NCBI GenBank assembly: GCA_033557835.1
Contig: JAWQRO010000002.1
Span: forward strand, 45,833-109,832
Source of the DNA: Helochares maculicollis
Lineage: Eukaryota > Arthropoda > Insecta > Coleoptera > Hydrophilidae
Direction: 5' to 3'
Length of the DNA stretch: 64,000 nt
Shown here: piece after piece, positions 1 through 12,300 of the stretch
Layout: the number at the start of each line of letters is the position of its first letter
Numbering within the stretch: position 1 is the stretch's first letter
Made by a program: the position numbers and the translations under genes
The notes under the pieces: generated by a model
Databases searched by the model: none
Seen by the model: only the letters and a program-made list of their open reading frames with translations
Told to the model about the DNA's origin: nothing

Positions 1-332
1 AATTTCCCTTTCGAATTGATTTCAACGCGGACAGGTTCGTATGTGTATTCAGAGTTCAATACCTCCAAGACGTAAGATCCTGACGGTATGTTGTGGACGA
101 TGAAAGTCCCATCTTCCTTTACAAAGCCCAAATATTCACCGCCGTTCACGTGGATTTTAGTATTTGCCTGCCAATTTGGTTGTGTAAATGGGGGGTCCAT
201 GGGGTAAACCCTTCCATCTATAATATACCGACCTGAGTCATTTTCTTCTTCTAAACTGTTTTCAGCACTATGCACTATGGTAATTACAAGTGAAAATGCA
301 GTAAGGTAAAAGAAATTCGTTGTAAAATACAT
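1..332 (-). CDS. EMC7: ER membrane protein complex subunit 7, first exon (partial)
   Basis: This is the 5' coding part of a minus-strand gene; the ATG is at 332..330 and the frame stays open to the window edge, so the rest lies to the left. The product starts with a hydrophobic signal peptide (about residues 1-23, ending near IVHSAENS). It continues into a beta-sandwich carbohydrate-binding-like domain containing VNGGEYLGFVKEDGTF, PSGSYVLEV and EPVRVEINSKGK. These blocks are the conserved core of EMC7, the lumenal/single-pass subunit of the ER membrane protein complex that inserts tail-anchored and multipass proteins. The family is about 220-240 residues; 110 are seen here. The domain type also occurs in other secreted proteins, but the order of blocks fits EMC7 well. 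Confidence 0.85.
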   Translation of the reverse strand, partial: MYFTTNFFYLTAFSLVITIVHSAENSLEEENDSGRYIIDGRVYPMDPPFTQPNWQANTKIHVNGGEYLGFVKEDGTFIVHNIPSGSYVLEVLNSEYTYEPVRVEINSKGK

Positions 333-2939
333 TTTTGATCTATGTGCTGTCAAAATATTTAAGCTGTCAGATGGGAACCATAGAGTTAATAAGAGAATAC
401 CATAGAGTTAATACTTGTTATATAATACTTAGTTGTCATCTCTTCTTCTTTATGCATTGAGGAGGGATATAAATTTAGTTCGCCACTACAACAATAACGC
501 CGGTATTACGATTAATGTTCTTTCGTTTATAGGTTTGTGTTATAGAAATGCAAATAAATTTGTATGCATTTTAAGTATTATCTCATTAAAAGACAATGGT
601 TTACATATTTTTACTGTCTATTCCATTGCAATGTTTAGGGAAGCAGGACTTTTTTAACTTTGAAACAGAAGAAATATTAAAATGTTCATTTGCAGCTTCT
701 TTTTTAAATATATAACTTTCATACCTTTTATTCCTTTCATAAGCAAGTTTTCAAAATCAGCAGTTTTTTTTAATAGAAACTGAATTTTATGTTTTCTCAC
801 GGAAGCCATCTTTTTTAACATGAATATTATATCAAAATCACCCCTTATATTCGTTTTTGATTGAATTTCCAAAAGTTGGCAAATTATAAAAGACTGTGTA
901 AAAAGTCTATTAAAAAAACTCTAATATTTTAAAGCACTTAAAAATTTAATAGGCTAATTAATATCGCTTTAAATCATCAATCTTATAAATAACCACAATA
1001 TATTTCTTCGTAAAGTCACGCCGATTAAATATCATAGATACACAGGATATATTGTATTATCAATTTTTCATGTTAATGTGGAAATCTAACAAACTAATAT
1101 TGTATTTTGCAAATGAACCTTGCTGTTGTTTTTTATAAATCATTACTTTGTAAACAAAATATCTGTTAAAGTATTAAAACTGGAGCACCTAAGAACAGTA
1201 TTTTGCAAAATCTTGAATCAATAGTATTGAGTAGGTGATGGTAAGCATCGAACTACTTAATTCAGAGAGATTTATACTACAAAAAACATAGATGCGAGAG
1301 AACTTTATAAGCAACTCGATCTGCTCTAGTGCTCCACAAGCATATTGGTTTTATATCGTGAATCACATTGCTGTTTTCACAGGATTGGATTATCTGGAAT
1401 ATGAAATATTCGAGAATTACAATGTGTGGGAAAAGAGAAGGGCGCGCTCTTGAACAGTAGATCTAGTATATAAAATATGACTTTACCTCGTTGTGAATAA
1501 TGCACATACTCAAACAAAGACAGGCTGAAAATAGATACAGCACTGTAAAAAAACTGATTTCTCATGTTATATAACGCAATGTAAATACTCTTAGAAAAAT
1601 ATAATAAAGTCCGAACAAACATAACTGGAGTTAATATGATTATAGTACATAACATTTTCTCTTTTTTTCCTTCTCCTAGAATTCTCTACTTTCTTTAGTC
1701 TCCTGCTTGCTTTCATAAAACTGATCGTCATTGTTGGCTTTGTAAAAAGTAATACGTAGTTGATCGGAGCATCAAAACTGTTATTTTTAAATTGTTAAAG
1801 GTTCAAATTAAGTAGGACGTAGAATTAATGAAATCACTACATATGATCCCATACTCTGAAGTGTGGGGCTTTTTTAACGGAAGAAAATGCATTTCCATAA
1901 AACACATAACTTGTATACATCAGTTAATGTTGTTGTTCCAAAAAATTTCCGATAGCTAAAGAAAATAAGAAGCAAAGACGCATCTCTTTACTTTGTGGGT
2001 ATCATTAGAAAATCTGGCTGCCTTTTCTTTGACATGATCGGCCGTAATCTGATTGTTGGAACCAATTTTATCTAAAGGAAGATTTAAAGTAATGTAGGTC
2101 TGCATTTCTGAAATACAGTAGAACATCAACAATCCACTGCAATATTTCTAATTGGCATCTTTGTATTGCTTAAATACTATATAATATTACTTAGTACCTT
2201 CTTTTAAGATGATAACATCAATATAAAGAATTCGATACTTTTTGTATTATAATACTCGACACTTTCATATTCCTTTCCAGATCCTTCAAGTGTATTTTCA
2301 ATCATATTGTACATCCGTCGTCAAGCTTAACTAATTACATTTACTTTTGGTATTCGGTGCTTTTAGGTATATCCACTTCCGATTTCATAGTCTTACAGAA
2401 CGATTGGCAACCTTGCTCGTGTTAAACTTTTAACTATCCTTAGAAGTTAATCTTTCACATAATCATAAATAATAAGAAACCTGGTTATTTTCTTTAAAGA
2501 CAAATAATAATAAACTCTAGAAATATCTGTGGATTTTAAAACCTGCATTACTTTATCTGTTGTAAACATTTCATCCTAGTTTTAAATACTAATAAAACCA
2601 CATTCTCACACAGAAAACAAATTCAAACGCCTGTCATCTGTCAAGCGTTTGCGTCAAAATTAAGGCGCCATTTTTGTGTTTTCTAATCTCAAGTTGATTT
2701 TGATTAGTCTATGTACATACTTTTTGAAGGTAATGATTTAACGCTAAACAATTTTGTATCGTACCAAAAAGTGACTCCATAAAGTAATAAGACAAGGTTT
2801 TTTACTACATGTGTGTTTACGTTATCATAGAACTGTGTTGGTTTGAACGTTGAGGCTTCCATAACCTACTGGATAGTTTTGTAATAATTAAACAGTTTTA
2901 TTTTATTGTAATTGGACAGTGATTTCAAATTAAATCAAA
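333..2939. other. Intergenic region between divergent EMC7 and LEDGF-like genes
   Basis: About 2.6 kb of AT-rich sequence between two head-to-head start codons. It must hold the promoters of both genes. Short open frames at 433-657 and 1377-1655 have no recognisable content and look like chance. No transposon, RNA gene or array was recognised. The stretch around 2620-2680 is less AT-rich and may mark the promoter/5'UTR side of the LEDGF-like gene. Confidence 0.5.
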
Positions 2940-5900
2940 ATGAAGAAAGGAAAATCATTCAATATAGGAGACAAAATTTTTGCCAAAGTAAAAGGATATC
3001 CTGCTTGGCCTGCAAAGGTAAATTTCTTCTACCTAATCTGTAGGTTATGTTTATTTAATAGTCCTTCGTATTTATTTTTATAGGTGGTGAACAAAAAGGA
3101 CAAAAAGTACGAAGTGCTCTTTTATGGGACGAAAGAAACGTAAGTAAATGTTCATTTACTCAAATTATTCATGATATTTGTACTCTAGACATTAATCTCT
3201 AAAACGCCAAATGCAAATCGGACAGGCAATTTATATATATTCGCCCTTAACACAGTGGCGTATCTAGAAATGTCGGAACTTTCCAGAATTATGATTATCT
3301 TGTCCTTCTTTCTTCCCCTACTCCCATAACTGTTACCTAAACTATAAACAATCTGGAATGTCCACATGACGAAAACTCTACGAGCCGGAAAGTTTTGATT
3401 AATTTAATTTTAAAAAATCATACAAAATTCGTAGTTTAGCATTGATTTCTGCTTAATGACCTTTAAATAATCAATATAAATTAGTTACCATTTTAGAATT
3501 TAAAATTAATGATTTAGCTTCGAAATTCACTTGATGTACGTTTAATATTTTATCAAGTTCTTCATTTCAGTTTGTCAAATTGCATCAATTAAATAATTTT
3601 ATCGCTCAGCTAGTGATGTAAGTGTGAAAGCCGAGTAGTTTTGGAATTTTTAAAAAAGTACTTTTATTCAACAAAATAATATCCATTCTGAGAAATAATA
3701 GTTTATTAACTTTACAGCGAGTTTTATTGCAAACAAATGTAGAGGTAAATTCATATAAGCTGTTCAAACAACCGAATTATTCAAAACTAATTACATTTTC
3801 AGTCATAACATGTAGATGCTATATTAAATCGGAAAAAGTGCTCTATATGAATATGAAGAAAACATTTTACAAACTAAAAGAAATCATTCTAGAATATCAA
3901 AAACAAATTCAATGCAGAACCTTACACAGTTCATATTTAAATGCAATAAAAATAATCTTACGAGCGGCAACACCAACTACTTTAAGACTTCAAAGAAAAG
4001 TATGGCTATAAGATAGTATATAGAATTTGCAAATTATAGAAACTGCAAAATACGAGGTCAAAATTTAAAGATAGTGCAGAAGAATATAAGACAAAAATTT
4101 TTATGGTATGCTTATTTTGACCTTTTGTCTAATAAATATTCTAATATAATGATTCCAGGTGCATTTTAATTTGCCGAAGTAGGTAAAGTTTATTATTTTG
4201 CAGACAAAGCAAAAAGCTAAAATACTGTGACAAATTTTCTCTAGTATTTCAACGTTTTTAATTAATTATTTAAATTTAAAGTTAAAACTGCTTATCAGCT
4301 ATCAATGTCGCTAGAGGATATCGAAAATGCTTGACATTCTTCAATAATTTAATTCATATATAGAATTACTGTACTTTCAGATAAGATTTTAAGTTATCAA
4401 CAGATGTTGATGATACAACAAAAAATTTGGAATGTCTGCACGAGTTTTTTAAAACATGCATGGTGAAAATGCTTAAGGTTGAACAATCCTAATAAATACC
4501 GTTAGAAATATTATTTTTAAATTATCGAAATTATTTTAATAAACATTGAAAAAATCATCTTGTCAGTATTGTATTCATTTAGTACAAGTTGTGCACAATA
4601 TCATATAATATAATTGACATAAATTTAAGGGCTCTTAATATTCAAAAATCCACTATAATAAGAATATATTTTTTGTTATTAAAAAATGGCACAAAGAAAG
4701 TTAATGCATGCTTATTGACAAAAATTGCATATCAGAAGAAGATCCATGTATGAATGCGTTGCGAACAAGATGCTTAATTGATATAATACGTAATTAATAT
4801 GGGTTGTTCATGCAAATGTTTTTTAAGTTTATTACTCATTTGCTAACAACAACCCTAAAGAATATAAAAGATGCTTGCCGACGGACATTTCTCAAGTTTA
4901 AATTGTTCGTGCGATTGCATCTAACAAGAACCATCTCAACTTTCCCCATGTTCCTACAAACACTTACTTTTTTCTGTTACAGGGCTAATTTGAAACCAGA
5001 AGATTTATTCTATTACCTGCAACACAAAAGCACATTTCTGAAAAAAACCATAAACCGAAAGTACTACCTAGAGGCAGTTGAAGAAATTGAATCAGATATT
5101 AAAAATGCAGGTGGAACCGATGGAAATGATGAAGCTGTTGAGGCTGATGTTTCAGGCATTGACTTGAACGAGTCGGAAAATAAACTTGCTGCTAAAAGAA
5201 AACGCTCGAACACACCTGATACGACAAGCGTTGGCCAGCCTCCCAAAAAGAAAGCAAGTAGAAAAAATTCCACGACGGATGTAACTGCAAAAGCTCAGCA
5301 AAATGGGGAAATCGAAAATGATCCAGGATTCGAAAAGGACCTTGAAAGCAAAAATGAGTCCGTAGCTGAAAATGAGCTTGAAACAAAAAAAGAATCTGAA
5401 AGAAAAAAAGAAACCACAGAACTCAATGGAAGTTCAACAACCAAAACTGAAAGGTACACGCTTTAAATATTTAAATTTATTTTATAACCGCATAACATGA
5501 TGCATGGTAAGTAATTTTATGAACCAGTAATATATTGAAATATCAAGCAATAGCAGTAATTTATGTTGTTCAATTAAAGTGAGAAACCTCATGATGAAAA
5601 TGAAAAACCGCCAGGAGAAAAAAGAAAACGAGGGCCCAAACCGAAGAAAGCTAATAATACTTTAGATACTTATGTTATTAAAAGTGAACCTAACAGCCAA
5701 GAGTCTGTGGTAGAAGAACCGAATAGCGAGATTTCTATCATATCAGCTGATTACTTAAGACATTTAATAGAATATGCATCTATAGTAAGGAAAAATGAGG
5801 ACCTGTATAAAAGTAAGAAAATATATTTTTTATGTTTGAGGTAGCAAATGTTAGCCAAATCTTGTTTTTGAGCATTTTGTAAATTTCTAATTGTTAATAA

Positions 5901-8782
5901 TTTATATTGCATTTTAATATCTAGCTCTCATAGTTGTCTCAAAATGTTGTAGAAAAACCAATAGAGGAAAGACAATGTAATGAGGTACTAATAGCAAAAT
6001 TACCAACAGAAGCATATATAGGAATCAAATTTCCTGGAAAAGAACCACCTGTCCTTGAAAATGAATATGAAAGGGCTGAGTTTGATGAAAAGGAGGCTAA
6101 ACGTGTTTTGGAGTTGCTAGACAAAATTCAAGAAGGCACAGTAAATCCAGAGGATGAGCCGGATTATTTCATAATGGACATAAAAAAGAACGAACAAGAA
6201 ATTAAAGAAGCCGTGCTATCAAAAATATACGAACGAAAAAAATTTAAGCTGAACTTCCTACAAATTGAGTCAACAATGGTTGATCTCGATTCGAAAATCA
6301 AATCAGCTCTTGGCTTATTCAACGCTGATCCTGAAAAAGCGTTGGGCTACTTAGAAACGATGTATGAACTAGACATTACGGAACTGATGCTCAAGAAACA
6401 TTCTCATGTTGTTGAGGTGATAAAACGACTAAGAAAATATATTGGAAATTTGAAGGAATGGAAGATGAATGAAGAGGAGAAAAAATCCTTTAATGATAAT
6501 GCTGAGAAAATCCGAACTCTAGCTGATAAAGTTTACCAAAAATTTAAGACTATTTTTAATATTGTTAAGGCAGAAGATGACCTATCTTTCTGGGATTTGT
6601 TTAATAATGCTGTGAATTTACATAAGGAGAAATGCAAGGACTTTACGGATGCACAAAAGTTTTCACTGATTGCAGAACCAGGTACGATATTGATTTGAGT
6701 CTGGTTATTGAAAAAAAAAATCTATATTTTATTAATATATATCAAAGTGTTGTGATTGACTCATTAAAACCTAGCCCAACACTCTAAAAAAACATGAAAT
6801 TTCTTTGATACATTACCTTTGTAGTATAAGCAATACAGGTTACATGTTTTTGTGTCAACCTTTATCTCAAAAACTAAGAATAAATCATAAATGGTGAATC
6901 GTTATTTAAAATTAACAGATCTGAAAATGAAGGAAATGTTAGCTAGGCCATATTTGATAAATTCTTATAATGGGGGGGGGGGCTTCATTATGGGCATTTC
7001 ATCACAGATGAGAATTAAAATTTGAATTATAAACTGCTGACCAGAAACGACAAAACTGGTATGCAGATACTTCTCTAAAAATGATCTAGGATTTTTTCAT
7101 TTTCCCCTAATTCACAAAATGCTACTGCTAAAAAGTAATAAAATTGTGATTTAAATTTTTCTTCAAAAATAGTAAGACACAAGACTTGGCATTTTTTATC
7201 ACTCGTCAATTGTAAGGAATGAAAAAAAGGGTGAGTTTTAAAAATCAATGAAGCGTTCAAGTTTTCAATAGTTTTGATCTAAGGTGGCTCTTGCCTCACA
7301 TATGTGTTTGTTTGTCAAATTAATTTTGCTTATTATGACTTTAAAATGAAATAAAAATATCGTTAAATGTATGTGGCCAAATTTGAATTAAATAAGAGAC
7401 TTGCTTTGGCATGCTTTGATCATGTGACTGAAAAATGTGGCAATTGAATTTTCGAGATTAATTATTAGATAATTTATTAAAGGTTTCAGGCATAGACATT
7501 TTATATTTCTGTACAATAAAAGTGTAAACTTGCAATTTATACTTGGGCTAAGTCTATGTTAAAGTCAACTACAACTTCTTAATACTTACTATAAGAGATA
7601 GGTTACTCCATTTGAACAACTTGATAATCATATAAAAAAGTATCTTAGTGTCTAATATTTCGATATTTTATGTTTATTGAGGAAATAACTAGATCAGGAA
7701 AAAGATACAGTGAATAAAAGTTGAAAACTTTGAACTATATCTCTGAATAAGTATCCAAAAATCATATTAACTAAAGTAGCTGTAGAGTTATTGTAGAGAA
7801 GACTATGAACTATGTAAATATAACTCGGACTACCAAATGTGCAGCTTATAAGGAAGTTCTGTAAAGTTCATCCTGAATGCATCAGTTTTAAGACTTAAAT
7901 AATACTAAGCCATAACAATATTACTTGCTAAGTAACAAAAAATAATGTAGGTTCATATCCAAAGTTCTATTAAATTTCCAAATTACTTTTTAAAATTGCT
8001 AACTTTCCTGTTTTACATAAAAGCATGTATTTAATAAATAGCCAGCCAGTTGGAGAATGTGTAGACTTTGAATTAAAGTTGAAGATTTATATGGATAATA
8101 TCTGCATTAAGCCTGTTGAGATTATGATCTGGACATGTAGTTCACATAACCAATATATTCATGTAAGAATTTTTTAGAAATGGTTTAGTAAGAATATGAT
8201 ATTTTAATTAGGATAAGGCTGGTGACAAACTCACAACCACATGCAGCCTGGCGTCACCATAGTTACTTTTGTGCTGATAAAAACATCAGAGTGGTCATCT
8301 AGTTTTCCCACACCCTCTTTCAAATAGAATTACTTAAAGGAAAAAATTATATGTCGAAAATGTTACCTTACTTCTCAGAATGACTCTCACATTTAGTTTT
8401 AAAGATAATCTTATTGTTGTTTCATATGGTTACAATTTAGAATACTTTCAAATGAATGGTCTTATCTGTTTAACTACTTCATGTGTTGCAAAAATCACAT
8501 CCGAGTGTGATTGGTCAATGGATTTGCATGTAAATAGCTCACACTTTAATTAATCTAAATAGCATAATATAGAAGGCATTAGCAGTGTGTTATATCTGCT
8601 GATTTATTTCAGATTCAAGACAAGCTTATTTAGACTTACGTCTGGAAGAATTGGAGTCTATAGAAAATGAAGCAACTTATACATTTAAACAAAACAAAGA
8701 AAACTCCAGTCAGACATTGAATGGCTCAATTGCAAAGTTAGAAGAAAACACTGCAATCATACCAGAGTTAGTTACATCTTGA
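2940..8782 (+). CDS. PSIP1: LEDGF/PSIP1-like PWWP and integrase-binding-domain chromatin protein
   Basis: Six exons can be joined in phase: 2940-3017, 3084-3139, 4983-5453, 5580-5812, 5953-6681, 8613-8782, giving 578 residues. Residues 1 to about 90 form a PWWP domain (KVKGYPAWPAKV, then YEVLFYGTKET and LFYYLQHKS), which reads methylated H3K36 on nucleosomes. The middle is charged, with basic stretches such as KRKRGPKPKK that look like nuclear-localisation and DNA-binding segments. Residues about 380-495 form a helical IBD/TFIIS-N-like domain (MVDLDSKIKSALGL, VVEVIKRLRKYI, VYQKFKTIFN), the docking site of LEDGF for partner proteins. The insect counterpart is JASPer. The exon 5 acceptor (TTGTAG at 5947-5952) was picked because upstream AGs break the frame. 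Intron 2 (3140-4982) and intron 5 (6682-8612) are long and hold nothing recognised beyond an 11-G run at 6972-6982. Confidence 0.88.
6972..6982 (+). repeat. Poly-G run (11 G)
   Basis: A homopolymer of 11 G inside intron 5 of the LEDGF-like gene, conspicuous in AT-rich surroundings. Its exact length is prone to sequencing error. Confidence 0.9.
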
Positions 8783-9248
8783 ATGAAGCATTCATAAATA
8801 TAAAGTATATTTTTATATGCTTAATATTTTAAATTAGTGATTTTAGTTAAATATTACAACAGTAGTGCAAGATTTGATATCGCTTGGACACTATTAAGGA
8901 GGCTGAAAAATTATCAATACTTATGTTTTGTTTGTTATTTTAAGGATTTTAGTATATTTTATGTAACTTGTGCCTTGATTTCAAGGTCACAACTGAATTG
9001 CTACATTGAAAAGAAATGAAAACTTCTAAAAATTGTAGATTACTAAATCGGGAGCATATTTGTAAATAATAGTTGATAAACTTGATGTCTGCTGCTAGAT
9101 AATTCAGTCTGTGTTCTTGAAATGTATCGATCTTGTAATTTGTTTATTTGCCTGGAAATTGTATGGGTGAACTGAAATCATTTCTTTTGTCAATTATTCC
9201 ATATTTGATGTAATTATTAAATATTTTCTAATTTCTAAAGAATGTTTT

Positions 9249-9258
9249 TTTATTTATT
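9249..9258 (-). terminator. Overlapping AATAAA poly(A) signals of AK7
   Basis: Two overlapping AATAAA hexamers on the minus strand (9254..9249 and 9258..9253) lie about 60 nt downstream of the AK7 stop codon. Another AATAAA (9310..9305) sits 5 nt past the stop. The gene is tail-to-tail with the LEDGF-like gene, with 532 bp between stops. Confidence 0.6.
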
Positions 9259-9314
9259 GTACAACAATCTAACTACATTTAACAAAGTAAAAACAACAAG
9301 TCAATTTATTGGCA

Positions 9315-12300
9315 TTAAAAGCTTTCTCTTTGCTCTTCTGGCAGGACAATATCAGCATCTTCCAAAACTACTTCTTGTTTTTGTTCAATTAGAACGCCTT
9401 CCCTCGTATACGCAGGATCAAACATTCGGCCTTCTGGATTCTCTTTGAATAAATATTCAGCAAGAAAGTCGACAGGATCATCTGGTTTCACCCTTGCTGT
9501 TTCAATCAAGCCTTTTGTTAATGTAGGGAAGACGAATTTCATCAAGTAGTTGCGTAAAGGCTCGCTTTGTGAAACCAACAGATTTTCTTCTTCCATTTGT
9601 AGATCCTCCAGCAGTCTCGTCCATTCCTCCATTTTTTTGAAATATTGTTCCGCTGCTCGTTTTTCAGCTATCTAAATGAGTTGAAAATTTTAACATTAAA
9701 TTTGAAATATCTCCTACCTTTCTATCAATAGCCTTAAATAATTAAGTAAATTAAACATACATAGATACATATACATGAACGTGTACATATAATGAATATA
9801 GAATGTCTCAATACATGTACGACATGATAAGAATGTACTTTAAGCACTTTAATTATACTCTAAAACCAACATATTGTAAGGTCTTATGAAATTTCATTTC
9901 TTGTTTAGTATATATTTTAATAAAATATAACCTAACCGAAGGTTTGATATACAAAATCGCGAAAATGCCCTGTATATATTTACTACTTATATCCAGATAG
10001 ATTTAACCTGAGTTAACACTGAATTTATGTACTGGTTATGTTGTCTATCCACTGCACGAAATCATCGCTCAAACTGTAACTATCTCTGACTTACTTTAAC
10101 TGCCACTGAACTTTATATAAATCATTCCCAAATGCATCATATTGTTTCAGTATAAAGAAGGATAATGAATTTTAAAGAGTCATAATTGATGCATTTTGAA
10201 TGCAAACAAGAAGATTAAATATTTTTATAAACTTCTGAGAGCTTTTAAATAAGTATTTTATTTTAAAGTGTAAATTCATTTCTAAAAAAAAAATCAAAGT
10301 CCCACTTCCGGTTTTTGGTTTACATAAAATTACTAGTTACAGCAAAACTTATCATATGCTACATGTTTGCAATTTTTATTAATCCAAAATCTACTTAATA
10401 TGAACTTTTTAAAAAGGGCTCTTCCGATCCTCAAATAAAGTCGAAATTTTAATGGCATTTAAAGTGTGTACAAAATTACAACTTAACAGTCTTATTTGAA
10501 CAACTAGTTTATATGAAAAAAATTGCAATCACCAAAACCTAATACAGATTTATGATTTTGCTATAATAACATTATCACTCCTATTCAAACAGGCTAAACA
10601 TTCTGGTATCTACATAAACTGCAGGAATCAAATATATTCATGAACAATGTATCAAAAACCGCAATAATTATTTAGAACCTAATATAATTCCATGTGAAAT
10701 GCTCAATAACATTAAGAATGAAAACTTACCTCTGCTGATAACATCATCTCTTCTTGTTCCAATTTTTTCCTTTCTTCAAGCAACTTGTAGGCTTCTCTTT
10801 CTTCTTCCAAAGTCGGTGCAAATAATGAAGGTGGTCCACACAAAGCTACAATTTTATCGATAAAAGCATCGATTTCGTCAGGTGGATAATCCATAATGTT
10901 TATAATCTTCGGGTGTACCTCGATTTCATCGAAGAAATTTAAAATTGTATTATCCTCAGTATTATTCGCTCTAAACTCGGCCAACCTTCTCAGCATTTGC
11001 TCTTCTTCATAATGGGTTCCTTGTATTTCAGCTTCCGTTTTCTCCATAATCCTGTTACAAAGAAATTCATCTGTTGCTTCCAAACTGACGACATACTCAG
11101 GAACAATTTTAGCCCCACCACCACCACCTCCTCCTTCTTCCTCTCCACCTTCTCCCCCAGCTGCTTCACCGCCTTCCCCAAATAAGGCTTTTACTTGGGC
11201 CATGTTTTTAGGATAACCATCGAGGATGTACCCTTGATTTTGGCAGACATTGCTCTTTAGTAAGTCTTTCATCAAACGAGCTACATAATCTTCTGGTAAC
11301 TTTCCAGTTTCGCTAAAGTTTAACGTGTTTTCAATATCTTTTAGCTGCTCTTCTAATTCTTCTATGTCGCCTAACTCCTCCTCTTCCTCTTCTTCCTCCT
11401 CGGGCGTTTCCTCATCAAACTGAACCACTCTTTCTGCCTTTTCTTTTTCCCGCCTCTCCTTTTCTGCAATGCGAGCCTTTTCTTGTTCTATTATGTCTTT
11501 CTGAAGTTTGAAAAAGAAAAATCGTTGAATTATTACTGACGATTAAGTTTTTTCTATATACTTGCAAGCAGTAATTTTAACTATTATGAATAAGCTTACT
11601 AGGGTTTCCACTTTTTCTTCAATCATTGATTTAACGGATATGTAATGCGCTCCGTAAATTTCACAAAGCCGCTGCGCAATTTTAGTTTTTCCAGAGGCTG
11701 GAGGACCATGAAGCAGTAATCTTATGGGCCTCAAATTTCGAGTTGTTCTAAACTCGGCCACAATATTCGCCATATTTTCTGCAAGATTCAAATCATTCTG
11801 CCATTCAAGCTCTAAATCTTCTGCTAAATATGCAGGTTCCATGTTTAGATTTACAGTACACATGTCATAAGCTGTTTGCTGCAATGTGCCATAAATTGGT
11901 TAAAGGTAAATTAAAATGCTTGAAGATGTATGAATGAATCGAAAGTTGATGAAAAATTGGTACATACATTAATTCCATTGTATAAATAAATTTCTTCTTG
12001 CCGTATTTCTTTAGTTCTGCCAGTGCCCATATTTTTACTTAATGCCTTTATAATCTGCTTCAACTTACAAGGAGTTTGTTCCACAGCTAAAATATAATGG
12101 GGTTTATTGGGTGTATTTTCACATAGACCATGTAATGCCCTAAAAATATAAAAATCGATCAGCTTGCAAATGATGATTTTTAGGTTTTAATTTATTTCAT
12201 GCAATTTGATAATTACTTAGCTAAATCTTTAATGTGGATGAGCGGAATGTAATTATTGCCATCATTAAAAACAGGTAGCTTTTTCTCATTATTCCAAGCA

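Noticed and set aside
1377..1655. 92-codon minus-strand frame
   Set aside because: Lacks family-like content, lies in AT-rich intergenic DNA and has hydrophobic, Phe/Ile/Tyr-rich composition expected of random AT-rich translation.
3727..4011. 94-codon plus-strand frame in LEDGF-like intron 2
   Set aside because: Starts without ATG, has random-looking AT-rich composition and no splice logic with neighbouring exons.
5934..5952. Exon 5 of the LEDGF-like gene beginning at the 5925 or 5934 acceptor
   Set aside because: Phase from exon 4 (one base carried) would give a frameshift and early stop; the acceptor at 5951-5952 keeps the frame through to the IBD.
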